A stretch of 64,000 bases of DNA from Aquila chrysaetos chrysaetos (taxonomy: Eukaryota > Chordata > Aves > Accipitriformes > Accipitridae), in the NCBI RefSeq assembly GCF_900496995.4, contig NW_024470383.1, forward strand, positions 395,770-459,769, given 5' to 3'. The translations under genes and the position numbers were made by a program. Under the pieces are notes generated by a model. The model was not told where the DNA came from and ran no database searches. It saw nothing but the letters and a program-made list of their open reading frames with translations. Position 1 is the first letter of the stretch. Each line of letters starts with the position of its first letter. Positions 27,401 through 38,211 of this stretch are shown here, in pieces.

Positions 27401-30293
27401 TTAATATGAGATTAAAGGGCTGTTCAAAAACTTCACATCCTTGAATGTTACTAATTGCTTCTCTCCGTTCTCCCTGGGCCGCCCGAATGCGCTTCTGTGT
27501 TACATTTCGGATAATAAGGAGTTATTTTGGGTCGGTTTTCTGTTGCCAAGGGCTCTCTTCGATTCAGTGGTGCTTAACTCCACTGAGAGCAATTAAAATT
27601 AAAAATCCGTAAATATGTTCTTGAAGAGAAACATAGAATCCCCCAGCGAACCACTTAGTGCGTATCTGTAGGGAAGAAAATATTCATAATTAAAACCCGT
27701 TTTCTTTTTGCTGTTTCTAGATGAACTCACTACAGAGCTGGGTAAGTCCTTTTTAAAAAATCACATTTGTGCGAATATCTTGTTTCTGTTTAGTTTGGGT
27801 TTTGGTAGGAGCAAGTCATGACCTTTGCTTTAAGATTAGGAAAGTCAATTAGGGGATGGGTTAATCTATATAAGAACTGAGGCAAAATGCGAATTACAAT
27901 TCTAATTCTCTATATGGAATGGAAAAATAGCAGATTTATCTCTAGATGATGAACACACACAGAGAAGGGGGAGTACTTAGGAATAACTTTTTTTTCCCCT
28001 TTCCTTTTTATTTTTCCTTTTTTAGGAGAACGTGATACCAAAATTGGTACGTGTCCACCTCCTTCCTGAATCCCACAGAACTCAGTGCATGGGATCATGA
28101 CTTTTATTTTAATTATAATAATGATAATAATGAAAATCAGTACTTTTTTTTTTCTTTTTTAAGACGAACTGTCTGCAGAAATCGGTAAGTGTTTTTCTCT
28201 GCCTTCCAATACAACAAATACACACAGTCTATGGACTGTGTTTTGCTTTTATCTTTTATATGAAGGAAAAATATAGGTTATAACAACTTTTGATTTTTAT
28301 TTTTTCTTGTTTTCCTTTATTTAGAAAAACGTGATAGAAAAATTGGTGAGTATCAGACTTCTTCCCAAGACATGAACTTTGTGTGTTTTTAAGATCCGTG
28401 TGATCACCTCAGTGTGAATTGTAATGGAAATCCTTTCTTTTTTTCTGTCTTTTCAGATGAACTCACTGCAGAGCTTGGTAAGCCACTTCGTTTGCAGGAA
28501 AGAAAGATACACGAGCCTGTGTTTGTCTCCTATATTTTTTTTTATTGCTTATGCTTTTTTCTGAGCTACTTTGGGGAATTTTAGAGAAACCTGGGCTAAT
28601 GAGGATAAAGTAGTAAGATGCATGCATTATATAATATATTCTATATTTTACATTATATATTATATCTTATTATTCTACTATGTAATTATATATTAATATA
28701 TTATTATAACAATATTAATAACATATAACTATATAATCAATGCAAACAATAATAATCTCTAGGCACAGAAATATATTTTTGCTGTGGGAGCCAAGAAAGT
28801 CTTAGAAAGTCGTAACACAAAAAGGAAGAGAAATGTGCAATAATAATTTCTATCGTTTCTCTTTTCAGAGGAATACAAAGCAAAAATCCGTGAGTGTCCT
28901 TTTCCTCGCCTTCTGGAGCAGTAAAGCATGTGTGAGGTTTTGGGGGCATTTTGGAATAGCTGGGCTGTGAGATTTTTCTCTTTTTAACTTCTGTGGACTT
29001 CAGCGTCGCGGAGATCACCTGCAAAAGGTGAAAATATTGGTCATGACTTTCCAGAGCACCCACGCACCTTCCTCCCTCTGCAAACTATACAAGCGATGCC
29101 CTCTAATTGTAGCAGAAATTCCTGGTATGACCAATTACAGCTTTTTTTCTGCGTGGTGACTTCTATCTGTTAGTTTAAACCATCCATTTTTTTTTTTTTC
29201 TGAGATTTAATCTAAATGACAAGTCACATTACAGACACAAGTCTCAATGAGGTCTTATTTCACAACAGTTTAATCTCATGCTAGGAAAAAAAAAACACTT
29301 TGAAGGGGGGAAGGAAGGAAATAAAAAATTGGCATGAACTGGAGGCATCTTTGGAATAAAAATCCCTCATTGAAATGACTTTTTAATTTATTTTTTTCTT
29401 TTAAGGAAAATGCATTGCAGAGCACAGTAAGTACATTTTTCTCCCTTCTACAAATACCCCTTTTGCTTTTGGATTTAAGTTTACAATGTCATTAATAACT
29501 TATTTTTTTATTGTGCCTTTTTAGGGAAAGAGGAAGAAAAAATGGGTAAGTAATTTAGAGAAAGAGGAAAAAAAAATGGGTAAGTGATTTGGTACTCTGG
29601 CTTGCTGACTAGTGTCACGTATGTGTGTAGGGAAAGCTGCACATCAAGTTATCGAGCCTTGAACTACAGAAAGACAAAACACCCTCTTAGATTTCCAAGA
29701 AGACAGCCGTCACCGGGCAAAGGGCATGCTAAATAAGTTTTTGAATTCTCTTTTTCTCGCCCTCTCCTCCTTCTTCCACAGCAAACGTGACGCTGGACCC
29801 GGAGACAGCCCACCCTCGCCTCATCCTCTCCAAGGACCAGAAGAGCGTGAGATGGGAATACATGCTGCAGGAGTCTCCCGACAGCCCTGAGCGGTTTGAC
29901 GCCGATCCTTGCGTGCTGGGTTGCGAAGCCTTCACCTCCGGGAGACACTACTGGGTGGTGGATGTAGCCGAGGGACAGTACTGCGCCGTCGGGGTCAGCA
30001 AAGAGTCTCTGCAGAGGAAGGCACCCGTCAGCTTTAATCCCGAGGAAGGGATCTGGGCGGTGCAGCAATGGGGATTTAAGAACCGTGCCCTCACCTCCCC
30101 TCCAACCCTCCTTAACCTGCCGCGGGTCCCCAAAAAGATCCGGATCTCTCTAGACTACGAATGGGGGGAGGTGGCGTTCTTTGACGTTGAGAACAAAATA
30201 CCGATCTTCACTTTTCCTCCGGCTTCCTTCGCTGGGGAGCGGATCCGGCCGTGGTTCTGGGTGGAGTTGGGCTCGATCTCTCTGGTCCGATGA
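16255..30293 (+). CDS. heptad micro-exon gene with C-terminal B30.2 (BG/butyrophilin-like), 5' end not found
   Basis: At least 43 micro-exons, 42 of 21 nt and one of 24 nt, run to a 512-nt PRY-SPRY exon at 29782-30293. Every exon enters with two bases and leaves with one, so all are frame-neutral and the joined frame stays open through to TGA. Each exon adds one heptad with a hydrophobic last residue; consensus types are KLTAEL (A) and ERDxKI (B). Together they make about 302 residues of predicted coiled coil. B30.2 motifs include LDPETAHPRLIL, PERFDADPCVLGCEAF and SGRHYW. Avian BG and butyrophilin genes are known to encode their cytoplasmic heptads in 21-nt exons, and B30.2 is shared with BTN and TRIM proteins. 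No Ig or transmembrane exon is recognised, so membrane location is unproven. It could be a BTN/zipper-protein-type gene or an Ig-less derivative. All splice sites look intact, which argues for function. Confidence 0.8.
17644..17664 (+). pseudogene. dead heptad exon lacking its acceptor
   Basis: The 21 nt before a perfect GTAAGT read TQNAEI in array phase. The expected AG acceptor is missing: the pyrimidine tract runs into a run of G and then GAC. It therefore cannot be spliced in as a normal exon. Confidence 0.5.
20946..21125. repeat. TA-rich microsatellite-like tract
   Basis: Imperfect repeats of TATAATAT and similar words in an intron of the heptad gene. Similar AT-rich tracts occur at about 23690-23830, 25376-25445 and 28622-28740. 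Confidence 0.7.
29782..30293 (+). CDS. B30.2 (PRY-SPRY) terminal exon of the heptad gene
   Basis: Acceptor CTTCCACAG, then a codon split after its first base, giving ANVTLDPETAHPRL. The PRY part covers roughly the first 55 residues. The SPRY core follows, with SGRHYWVVDV, GVSKESLQRK, GIWAVQQWG, ISLDYEWGEVAFFD and FAGERIRPWFWV, ending ISLVR and TGA. The WEV motif typical of SPRY is WVV here. This domain is the likely ligand- or partner-binding end of the protein. Confidence 0.92.
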
Positions 30294-31410
30294 CCCTTGC
30301 GTTCCTCCTTGTGCAGAGAGCTTGGCGCCGGCAGTGAGCGGGTGGCTTGAAGGGCAGGAGGAGTGGTGGAAGCACCTTACTCCATCCAGACACCAACAGC
30401 TAGGTGGTTAAGAGCAGCAGGATAGAGACCAGGATAGAAGTGCTCTTGGGAAGAGCAGCATCAAACCTCATTCTCCCCCATTCCCAATCGAGTGCTGCAA
30501 CCGTCATCGTGCAAAGGAAAGGCAGCCCATCCTGCATGTCCTCAACATACGGTGGCAGAAGGTCTGCCTAGCTGGTAGTTGCAGTTCCAGCATAGAGGAA
30601 CATCAAATGACCAGCAGAGAGACGTAGGCTTCTCCTTTGGTTGATGAAAAGAGGTGGGCACCAGGGTAGGTCACTGTTCACACTGCCTGCGTCACCTGAG
30701 TGGGAGTGCAGGCTCCCACCAGCATTTTCTTCTCATCAGTTGATGGTTGATGTGTAGATTTCAACCATTTGAGCCGCTTTTATAGTAGGCAGAGGGAAAT
30801 AAGTGCTTCTGGTGAGCAGCTCATCTCATCCAGACATAGACATCAAAATAGGGCAGGCAAATCGTGCTTTCTGTGTGCCTATCTCTCTTCACCAACTGTT
30901 GAAGAAGTCTACACTTGGAAGAGATTAAACAACTCTCCTTCGCCCAACCTGCATACAAATCCAGGCCCTTTGCCCTTGGCCAAAGAAAGGACATGGCAAA
31001 CCCTCCGTGGCTGTCCTCAGAGCTCCAAGGTCAATGCCTGTCATTGCCTGGTCAAGAGCCTGATCAATGCTGTCAGCTTCGTGCACCGACATCTCCACAG
31101 ATTTCCTCCCCAAACGCTCCAGCCACTGTGCTGCTGGTCAAGGCATTGCTCCTGTAATCCTTTATACCAGGTCCTCTGGCAGGACTCAAATCTGGTCCGG
31201 GCAGATGATTTTATTCCAGCTGAGTTAGCCAGAGTCCATGAGTTTAGCTCAGCCTTTGGGAGAAGTGAGAGAAGCCTGGATTCAAGACCAAGCAGGCGTC
31301 ATGCCCTCAGGTGAAAACTGGGGTGCCAGACTTCCAGACCATACGGATTAAAGGTTTAAAGAGGCTCCCGCCAGCATGGAGCTCTGCATCCTGTTGCCAA
31401 TAAAGCTTCC
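30294..31410 (+). other. 3' untranslated region of the heptad gene
   Basis: No coding signal. The stretch runs from the TGA to an AATAAA at 31399-31404. Confidence 0.45.
31399..31404 (+). terminator. candidate polyadenylation signal of the heptad gene
   Basis: AATAAA about 1.1 kb after the stop codon. A second AATAAA lies near 31693. Confidence 0.45.
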
Positions 31411-33560
31411 AGTGAGGTACTGGGAGCTCTAAAACTAGATTCATGGGGAGGGTCAAGCCAGTGCTTGAGAACAGCATGGGGCCAGCCATGCTGGAAGGTG
31501 GGCGATTAGGGACATCTCTAAAGCTGCTAGAGGGGATGGATGGGACGGTCTTCCCCTTTCACGACATCTCACTGCACTTTAATAGCACCGGTGAATTCCT
31601 CTTTAATCCCTGCTTGTTCTTAGCCACCTGTAAAGCCTTAAATCTTGTCTTTTGCCCCACCATGGGACAGCCAACTCGTTGTTCCCATCTGACAATAAAC
31701 CACTTGAGACTCGCCAGAGAATTTGATTTCTTTTTCCAGCTGGTTCAACGTGGAGGCCCCCCTGGCCCTCTTGGATGATGCCTGCAGCCCATATGATCTC
31801 TCCTTGCAGGCATCTTGCCCCACTTACCCTCCTGAAAATGGGGGACAGTTGAGGTGGATCCCATTGGGGAGGAATGCTGTCATCTCCCACCTGTGAGCAA
31901 CAGCCAGGGCATCTCGAGGTCTCAGCCCTGTGGGTTTGGGTTTTAATTCCTGTCATTTATTGGGCCAGAAACCTTCATTATCGCCTTGCAGCCCGTGTTT
32001 GTGGTGGCACTGGTGTAGGGTAGGCAGGAGGAGAGCCAAGCAAGGGGAAGAGGGACAGACCATTTGTGTCTGAGAGCTTCAAGAGGGTAATATTTTAACT
32101 AAGAAAGCACACTTGCTGTAGCAGCTCAAAATACCATTCCTTCTGTGAGCAGACAGAAATGGGGGGGGGAAATATATAATAATATATAACTTTTAAAAAT
32201 CCTCTGTTCTAAGTAACTATCAATGTGGGAAACACCATAGAGGAGAAACTGCCCTTCCTTCATGCTGGAAATCACTGCCAGCAACTTTGAAGCACAAGTT
32301 TATAAAGCTGTTTTTGCTATAATTAAAAACTGCAATCAGGAAGGTCTTCCGGTGCCGCTTGTAACCCATGAAAAAGGCTGGACGCAAGATGAAAAAGCTG
32401 CCCAGCACTTTATTTAAAGCCGTTGGATGACTACTGTGCTTATTTTTTGCCCTGGTGATGGCCAAGGCAGGGGGTGAGCCCCTGAGAGGTGGCTGTGCTT
32501 GGACGGTCCCCGTGTTGCATGGTCCCATCTTCTCTGGTAGCCAAAGGTATTTTATCTTATAGCTGAAAACGATGAAGTATTTTCAATCCAAGCTTTATCT
32601 TGGATTGAAAAATCTGATTTGAGGACACTGAGCCACAGAGATGTAAATGAGCCTGTCCCTGGCAGAGAGACACCAGGCAGCACATTCCTCTCCGTGTTTC
32701 CTTAAATAGGGCTGATATTTTTCCTCTATCCTCCGTGTGATCCGACTCCGAGCTCGAACAGCCCTGGGGTGGCTGGGGAGAAGCCCTGTGGATTAAATCA
32801 CACACACACAAAAAAAAAAAAAAAATTCTGCAAAGACCATGTGCTTCTGCCTAACGGGTAAGTGTCTGTTTTGGGACGGTTGGGGATGTCCCGGCAAAGG
32901 GAACCGGCAGCGTCCCGGCCACCCTGGCACTGCCAAGATGTTTTTCCAAGTGTAAAGATGCAGGGCTGTTAAATTTGGGGTTGCTGTGGTCTGTCTGTGC
33001 AGTGCAAGCTGTCGGGGTGGGGGTGTTGCTGAGCCTGCTTCGGGCATGCTTTCAGGTTCTGCGTCTGCTGCATCGATCGATTAAAACTGGTTCCAAATAA
33101 AAGGAAAGCAGCAAGGAAACATAAAAGTTGCTTTTCCAGCATGGTTTTCTGAGCACATGTGCGCTGTTGGGGGGTTTCTGCGTTGGCAAGTGCACCCTAA
33201 GGCTTCGGTCCGTGCTTTGAAGGGTGGGAAGCAGATGTGGGGGGGACACCAGGTCGCGTACCAGCAAAGGACAGGTTAGAGCCTGAGCTTTGGGGGTGAA
33301 ATGCCAGTTCCCGCCAGGTGGGAAGGTTGGCTCCTTCTCCTTTGGCCATCCCCCAGTGGAGACACCAACCTGAGATGTTCATACCCGTGGTGCAGACTTG
33401 CACGTAGGCGAGACAAACCTCAACGCCCAAGAGATGAACGTTAAAGTCCAAGGTTTGCAGGAGGGCAATTCATTCCTTCCTAAAATTAACATCTAAAAGA
33501 GGTTAGAGCTTCCTTCCGCTGTTCCTCCTTCCTCCACCCATGCTATAAGTTCACTTTCTG
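31411..33560. other. intergenic, nothing recognised
   Basis: No ORF with domain-like composition, no RNA gene and no clear repeat other than a short CA/A run near 32802-32824. Confidence 0.4.
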
Positions 33561-33608
33561 CAGGCGGCAAGGCGAACAGAAACACGAGAGGCTGGAGAAG
33601 CTGCTGCC

Positions 33609-36597
33609 ATGGCCACCGGTTCATCTAGAGCAAGGGAAGGGGGAGAAGGAAGCACCCACCGCACCGTCCCGCAGCATCGGCCAGATCCTGACCGCCTGGG
33701 CTGTGACCCCACCGGCTGCGGAGGTGGCACAGCCCGACCCTGGCCAGAGCGAGGAAGGCTTGGAGATGCCGAGGCAGTCGGCCACCGAAGCCGGTTCAGG
33801 AAAGGAAATTTCCAGCCGAAACAGCATTTGGAGCATTTAGCGGAGAAGCTGAAGCTCTTGGACCTGGAAGGGGGCAGGGAGGAGAAGGAGCATCTCTGCT
33901 CGTGGCGCAAGAGGACGATCGCCTTCAGGGGTGACGCAAAAGCATCTGGCTCCAGCCGTGACGGACCAAGGGCTCGTGGAAGTCCCACTACAGCCGACGT
34001 AGAGGAATCCGCCCAGGAGGACAGGGTCAGGTCCATGACTGAGCTTGGGTTCTTCCTTTTATGAAATTTTTTCTGACCGCCTTAAGGGATACTGGGGTTT
34101 CTTCGACCTTCTCGGGATCACAGGCTTCAAGCCAGCTTTGAAGTTCTCTGTAGTTGGGTTTTTTTCGCCATGAAAATACATAAATGGAAATAAGTGGGGA
34201 GAGCTAGGAAAAATAAAAACAACACACAACTCTTTTTGGCTAAAAATATGAAAACATTAATTTTCAGACTAAACCCTTTGCCCCAAATCAGTCAACAGCT
34301 ATTTTCCAATTAATTTCATGTGAGAATGAAACTGTCTTCTCTGTTGTTCTCCTGTGTCTTCTCCATCCTTGCGCCCATGCTGCAATTTTTTTTTTCCCAG
34401 ATTGGGGGGAAGTGTTCCCAAGCATCCCATCCCTTCCCTACTCCCCCCCTCTCGATACCCTCCCAAACCATTTTTCTTCTTCCAGGAGCAAATGCACAGT
34501 GACCTGGAGAAGCTCAAGAAACAACGGGAAGAGATTTTGGAATTGAAAATAAGTGGAGAGAGGCGATGTCAGGACTATTTGGTAAGTAGTTGTTGCCAAC
34601 ACCCAGAAAAAATAGAGGTATTGGACCAGCGTGGTCCATGCTGTTGTCTTTCCGTGTCCTGCAGACACAGACAGAGGTCGAGAGACAGAAGATTGTGTCC
34701 GAATTTCGGCAGCTGCGCCGGTTTCTGAAGGACCAAGAGCTTATCCTCCTGGCTCGGCTGGGAGAGCTGGACAGAGAGATGATGAGGAGGCAGGAGGAAG
34801 AGGAGACCAAGATAACAGGGGAGATTTCACTCCTCGATGTCCTGATCTGCGAGGTGCAAAAGAAGCTTGAGCAACCTGCGAGCAGGTTCCTGCAGGTCGG
34901 ACGCTCTAACGGGCAAGACAGAAGAGGGTCCGGCATCGCCTTGGCTGGAGCCTTCCCCCAATTTTGGGATGGGAGACTGAGGCTTTTTTCTCTCTCTTTC
35001 TATTCCAGGATGCCCGAAGCACTGTGGACAGGTACGTGCCCTTCCACCACCCGTGCCTCAATGGTGGGCAAGGCTCACAGGCAGCATCCCTGTGGTTTCA
35101 GGAACAGAGATGGAAATTTTGGCAGTTCAGGCAGGGCTTGAAGTGAGGCTTGGAGAGGTGTGGAGACAAGAAGGTGCCCGTGAACCCCAGTCTGGGGATG
35201 CCATGAGAGGAAGCACCCAAAGACTGGAGGTGGTCTTGGCCATCAGGGCAATGGGGACCCAACCATCCTCCGGTACAGAGCTGGTTGGCACCTCCGAGCC
35301 TGAGACAGAGAGACATTTTGGGGACAGCCAGCTCATCCGCCGTCCCCAAATTGCCTGAGGTGCAGGGGGAGGAGGGATGGTCCCAGCATCTCATGCCGTC
35401 ACAACGAGTCCCATATCTAAGGGGAAAGGTTTGCATCCAGGGGGAAGGTGGGCAGTGCCCAGAGGACAACGGAGACCTTCTTGGACCTGGAGCGGAGGCT
35501 TCATGTCATTTCTCAACAAAACTGTGTCCTCAGAGAGATGCTGGGGAGATTTCAAGGTACTGTGGAGCTTGACTGTGTTGATGGGGGGTTATCCCCCCAT
35601 TATGGGAGGGGGCAGCTCTGCCTGCTGCTGTTTTTCCTGTTTTCCCAGGAAAAACACGATGGGGTCAAGAGCAAGCAGAATTACCAACTGGAGAGCATGA
35701 TGTCCAACCTTTGTTCTTCATCCCCTAGATGTTTTGCTATCTGAACTGGAGAAAGAGCAAGGACCATCTCTAGGAGGAGATGGAAAAGGTGAGGCTCTTT
35801 GGAGGAGGAGCTGCAAATTCATTTTTAGCTGAAATAGTGTTTAAAATAGCTGGGAAAGGATGAGTCGAGCTCGCTTTGGGGTTCCTGAAGATACAAAGGA
35901 GCTCTGCCCAGTCCTCCAGCATGAGGCAAGGCTTTCCCAAGCAGGAAGACGTGGAGATGTTTCTGCTCCCAAGCCCAAGACATAGGCAGATGTGTGATGC
36001 TGGGGCTTGTCCCAGCCTGAGCAGGACTTTTTTGGGGGGTGATGTCCTCCTCCAACGCCACTTTCTTCTCCATCCCTCGCAGCATTCGTGACTTTGGACC
36101 CTGACACAGCCAACACGCGGCTCATCCTGTCCCGGGACCGGCGGGGGGTGAGATGGACAGATGCAGGGCAGGATCTGCCCACCACCCCGCAGAGATTTGA
36201 TGCCTCCTGCTGCGTTCTGGGCTGCCAGGGCTTCACCGTGGGGAGACACTGCTGGGAGGTGGAGGTGGCCGGAGGCAGGACCTGGGCGCTGGGGGTGGCC
36301 CGACACTCTGTGCCCAGGAAGGGCTGGCTTGAGTTTCAACCAGAGAAGGGGATCTGGGCGATGGGGCGATGTGGGAATCGGTACCGCGTCTTCACTTCCC
36401 CCATCACCACCTTCCCCGCCACTGGGGAAACTGGGAGGGTGCGGGTGGCTCTAGACTATGGAGGGGGGCAAGTGACATTTTACCTCGCCGAGTGTGAGCC
36501 CCCCATCTTTACGTTCCGTAAAGCTTCATTTGGTGGGGAGAGCATCTTCCCTTTCTTCTGGGTGGGGAGAGGCTCCCACCTCCGCCTCTGCCCATGA
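33609..36597 (+). CDS. RING-less TRIM-type protein with degenerate B-box, coiled coil and B30.2
   Basis: Seven exons: 33609-34025, 34486-34581 (96 nt), 34665-34895 (231 nt), 35009-35031 (23 nt), 35456-35556, 35729-35788, 36083-36597. They total 1443 nt (480 residues plus stop) with a continuous frame. The 96/231/23-nt pattern is diagnostic of TRIM genes. The ATG at 33609 lies in GCTGCCATGG and the exon-1 donor is GTCAGG. Exon 1 keeps a TRIM linker-like segment (FRKGNFQPKQHLEHLAEKLK) and a B-box-like segment (KEHLCSWRKRTIAFRGDAKAS), but no RING and almost no zinc ligands. The B30.2 exon is intact: TLDPDTANTRLILSRD, GRHCWEVEVAGGRTWALGVAR, ending GSHLRLCP. Without a RING it should lack E3 activity of its own. 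It might act as a dominant regulator or be a decaying duplicate. Its subgroup (TRIM7, TRIM27 or TRIM39-like) is not resolved. Confidence 0.78.
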
Positions 36598-37878
36598 GCT
36601 TTCCCTGCCCTCACCCAGTCCAGCTTTGGGATGTGTTTTCTGATCGTTGTGCCCCTTTTTCCTTTTTTTTTTTTTTTTTTAATGATGTTGCAAGAAAATA
36701 CCTTCTAGCAGAATTTGCTCAAAAAAAAAAAAAAAAGAAAAAATTTGATTTTCTTTCCTTGTTTAAAGTTGTGTGGCAGCTATCAGGGCTGTGGGAAGGG
36801 CCAAGCCCTGGGATGCAGCTCTGGGATGGCTCCAGGCAGGGAGTGGGATCATGTCCCCCTCTCTTCCCCAGGGAAAAGCTGGATTTTTCCTTCCTCCATC
36901 CTTCCTGGTGAGGATGTGCAAGAGAGCAAAGGGACCTGGAGTAGAAATGCAGGGAGTTGTGCATGCCCCACCATCACCTCCTTCCTTAGAGCAAGCCACA
37001 GCATGGAGCAAGAAGAGGGGTGCAGGTATTTGCCCCCCCCCAACCGTGGGGACCCATAGGGCTGCAGGTGGGTCCGGAGCAGCTACAGGGTGATGGGATA
37101 TTTCTCGCAGCCCTCGGAGCAGATGGAGCCTTTTTCACCAGGGCACAGCTGCCATCAGTGGCAGAGCCCAAGCTGGGGAACCTGCAAGAGGGAAGAGAAG
37201 GTCCCTCTCCTTCATGGGAAGGAGAGAAAAAGCTCCTGGAGGCCCCCCAGGAGCAGGACCCAGACTGGCTTTTAGGAACGTGGTGGCTTGGGGACAAACC
37301 CAAGGGATGCTCTGGACTCACTGCTTGGTGTCCAGCACGGAGCCTTGTCCGGCATCACCACGAGCCCGATCCAGACTCGCGAAGGCACTGGGCACGAGCT
37401 GTTGAGCAGCTCCGTCGGCTCAGAGCCTGGGCTGGCAACCGTGCCAAGGACAGGACCTAACGCTGTGTCGGGAGTCGGGAGGAGACCTCTTCCCAGGTCT
37501 GACCAGCTGGCTCTTTGCTTTGGCCATGGGAGACCTGGCGCGTTGTCTGGAAATGTCAGGGATTCTTGAAAAAAAGATGCGGAGATGGTGCCTTGAGGCG
37601 CTGGAGCTCGGCAGCTCAGTTTTGCTCTGCCAAGCCTTATTTATGGGAGATCTGGGGTCATTTGGCACCGAGGCTCTCCGGTTCCGTGCCTGGTCCCACA
37701 GCCCCTTCGGGACCTGTGCTGCGTCTGGTATCTGAGCGTAGAAAGAAATTCCAAACCTGGGGCTATTTTAAATCGATATTTAGCAATATCTATTGTTGCT
37801 GCTGCTCTGGGGTTTGGTTTTGAACCAGAGCCGGGGGCTGGAGGGCGGGATGTTGCTGGGGCTGGGTTTGCCCTGGGT
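36598..37878. other. 3' flank of the TRIM-like gene
   Basis: Contains poly-T (about 36660-36680) and poly-A (36720-36736) runs and no recognisable gene. No clear AATAAA was seen near the stop. Confidence 0.4.
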
Positions 37879-37879
37879 T

Positions 37880-38211
37880 GTCTATAGGACCACCCTGCTG
37901 CTCCAGCCCGGGGGGCAGGGGTAGGACCCCCCCCGCTCCTTCCAGACTCCCCCAGGGCTGCGTATGTGCTCCTCAAAACCCCTCGAGCTAGATACGGGCT
38001 TCCCCTGGTCCCCCTCCCCAGGTCTAGGTATGGCCCCAATGGCCCCCTCCATAGCTGGGTATGACCCCCCCCCTCCGACACCCATATGCGGCTATGGGTA
38101 CAGCCCCTCGGACCCCCCCCTGCACCCCTTCTATTGGGTCCGGGCTCCCCCTGTGTGAGGATGGGACCTTGGGGACACATCCTTCCTGGGGCTCTGAGGT
38201 CCCCAAGGTGA
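37880..38211 (+). repeat. GC-rich dispersed repeat, copy 1
   Basis: About 330 bp with recurrent GGGTA(C/T)GG words separated by C runs, ending CTCTGAGGTCCCCAAGGTGAG. A close copy lies at 39290-39651 and an inverted copy at about 59262-59545. Confidence 0.75.

Larger units (their letters stand above)
16255..29579 (+). repeat. array of 43 heptad-encoding micro-exons
   Basis: Exon coordinates: 16255-16275, 16548-16568, 16653-16673, 16786-16806, 17175-17195, 17906-17926, 18502-18522, 18800-18820, 19279-19299, 19603-19623, 19917-19937, 20131-20151, 20299-20319, 20744-20764, 21228-21248, 21357-21377, 21655-21675, 22026-22046, 22191-22211, 22309-22329, 22449-22469, 22778-22798, 23293-23313, 23884-23904, 24172-24192, 24690-24710, 24978-24998, 25295-25318, 25653-25673, 25947-25967, 26069-26089, 26433-26453, 26719-26739, 27011-27031, 27297-27317, 27721-27741, 28026-28046, 28164-28184, 28325-28345, 28457-28477, 28869-28889, 29406-29426, 29525-29545 (29559-29579 is a duplicate of the last). 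Each follows a pyrimidine tract plus AG and precedes GTAAGT or a close variant. Introns are AT-rich, the shortest about 84 nt. Confidence 0.88.

Noticed and set aside
16255-29579. CRISPR-like regular array
   Set aside because: The regularity is of short exons with splice signals in a eukaryotic gene; spacing is irregular and there are no identical direct repeats.
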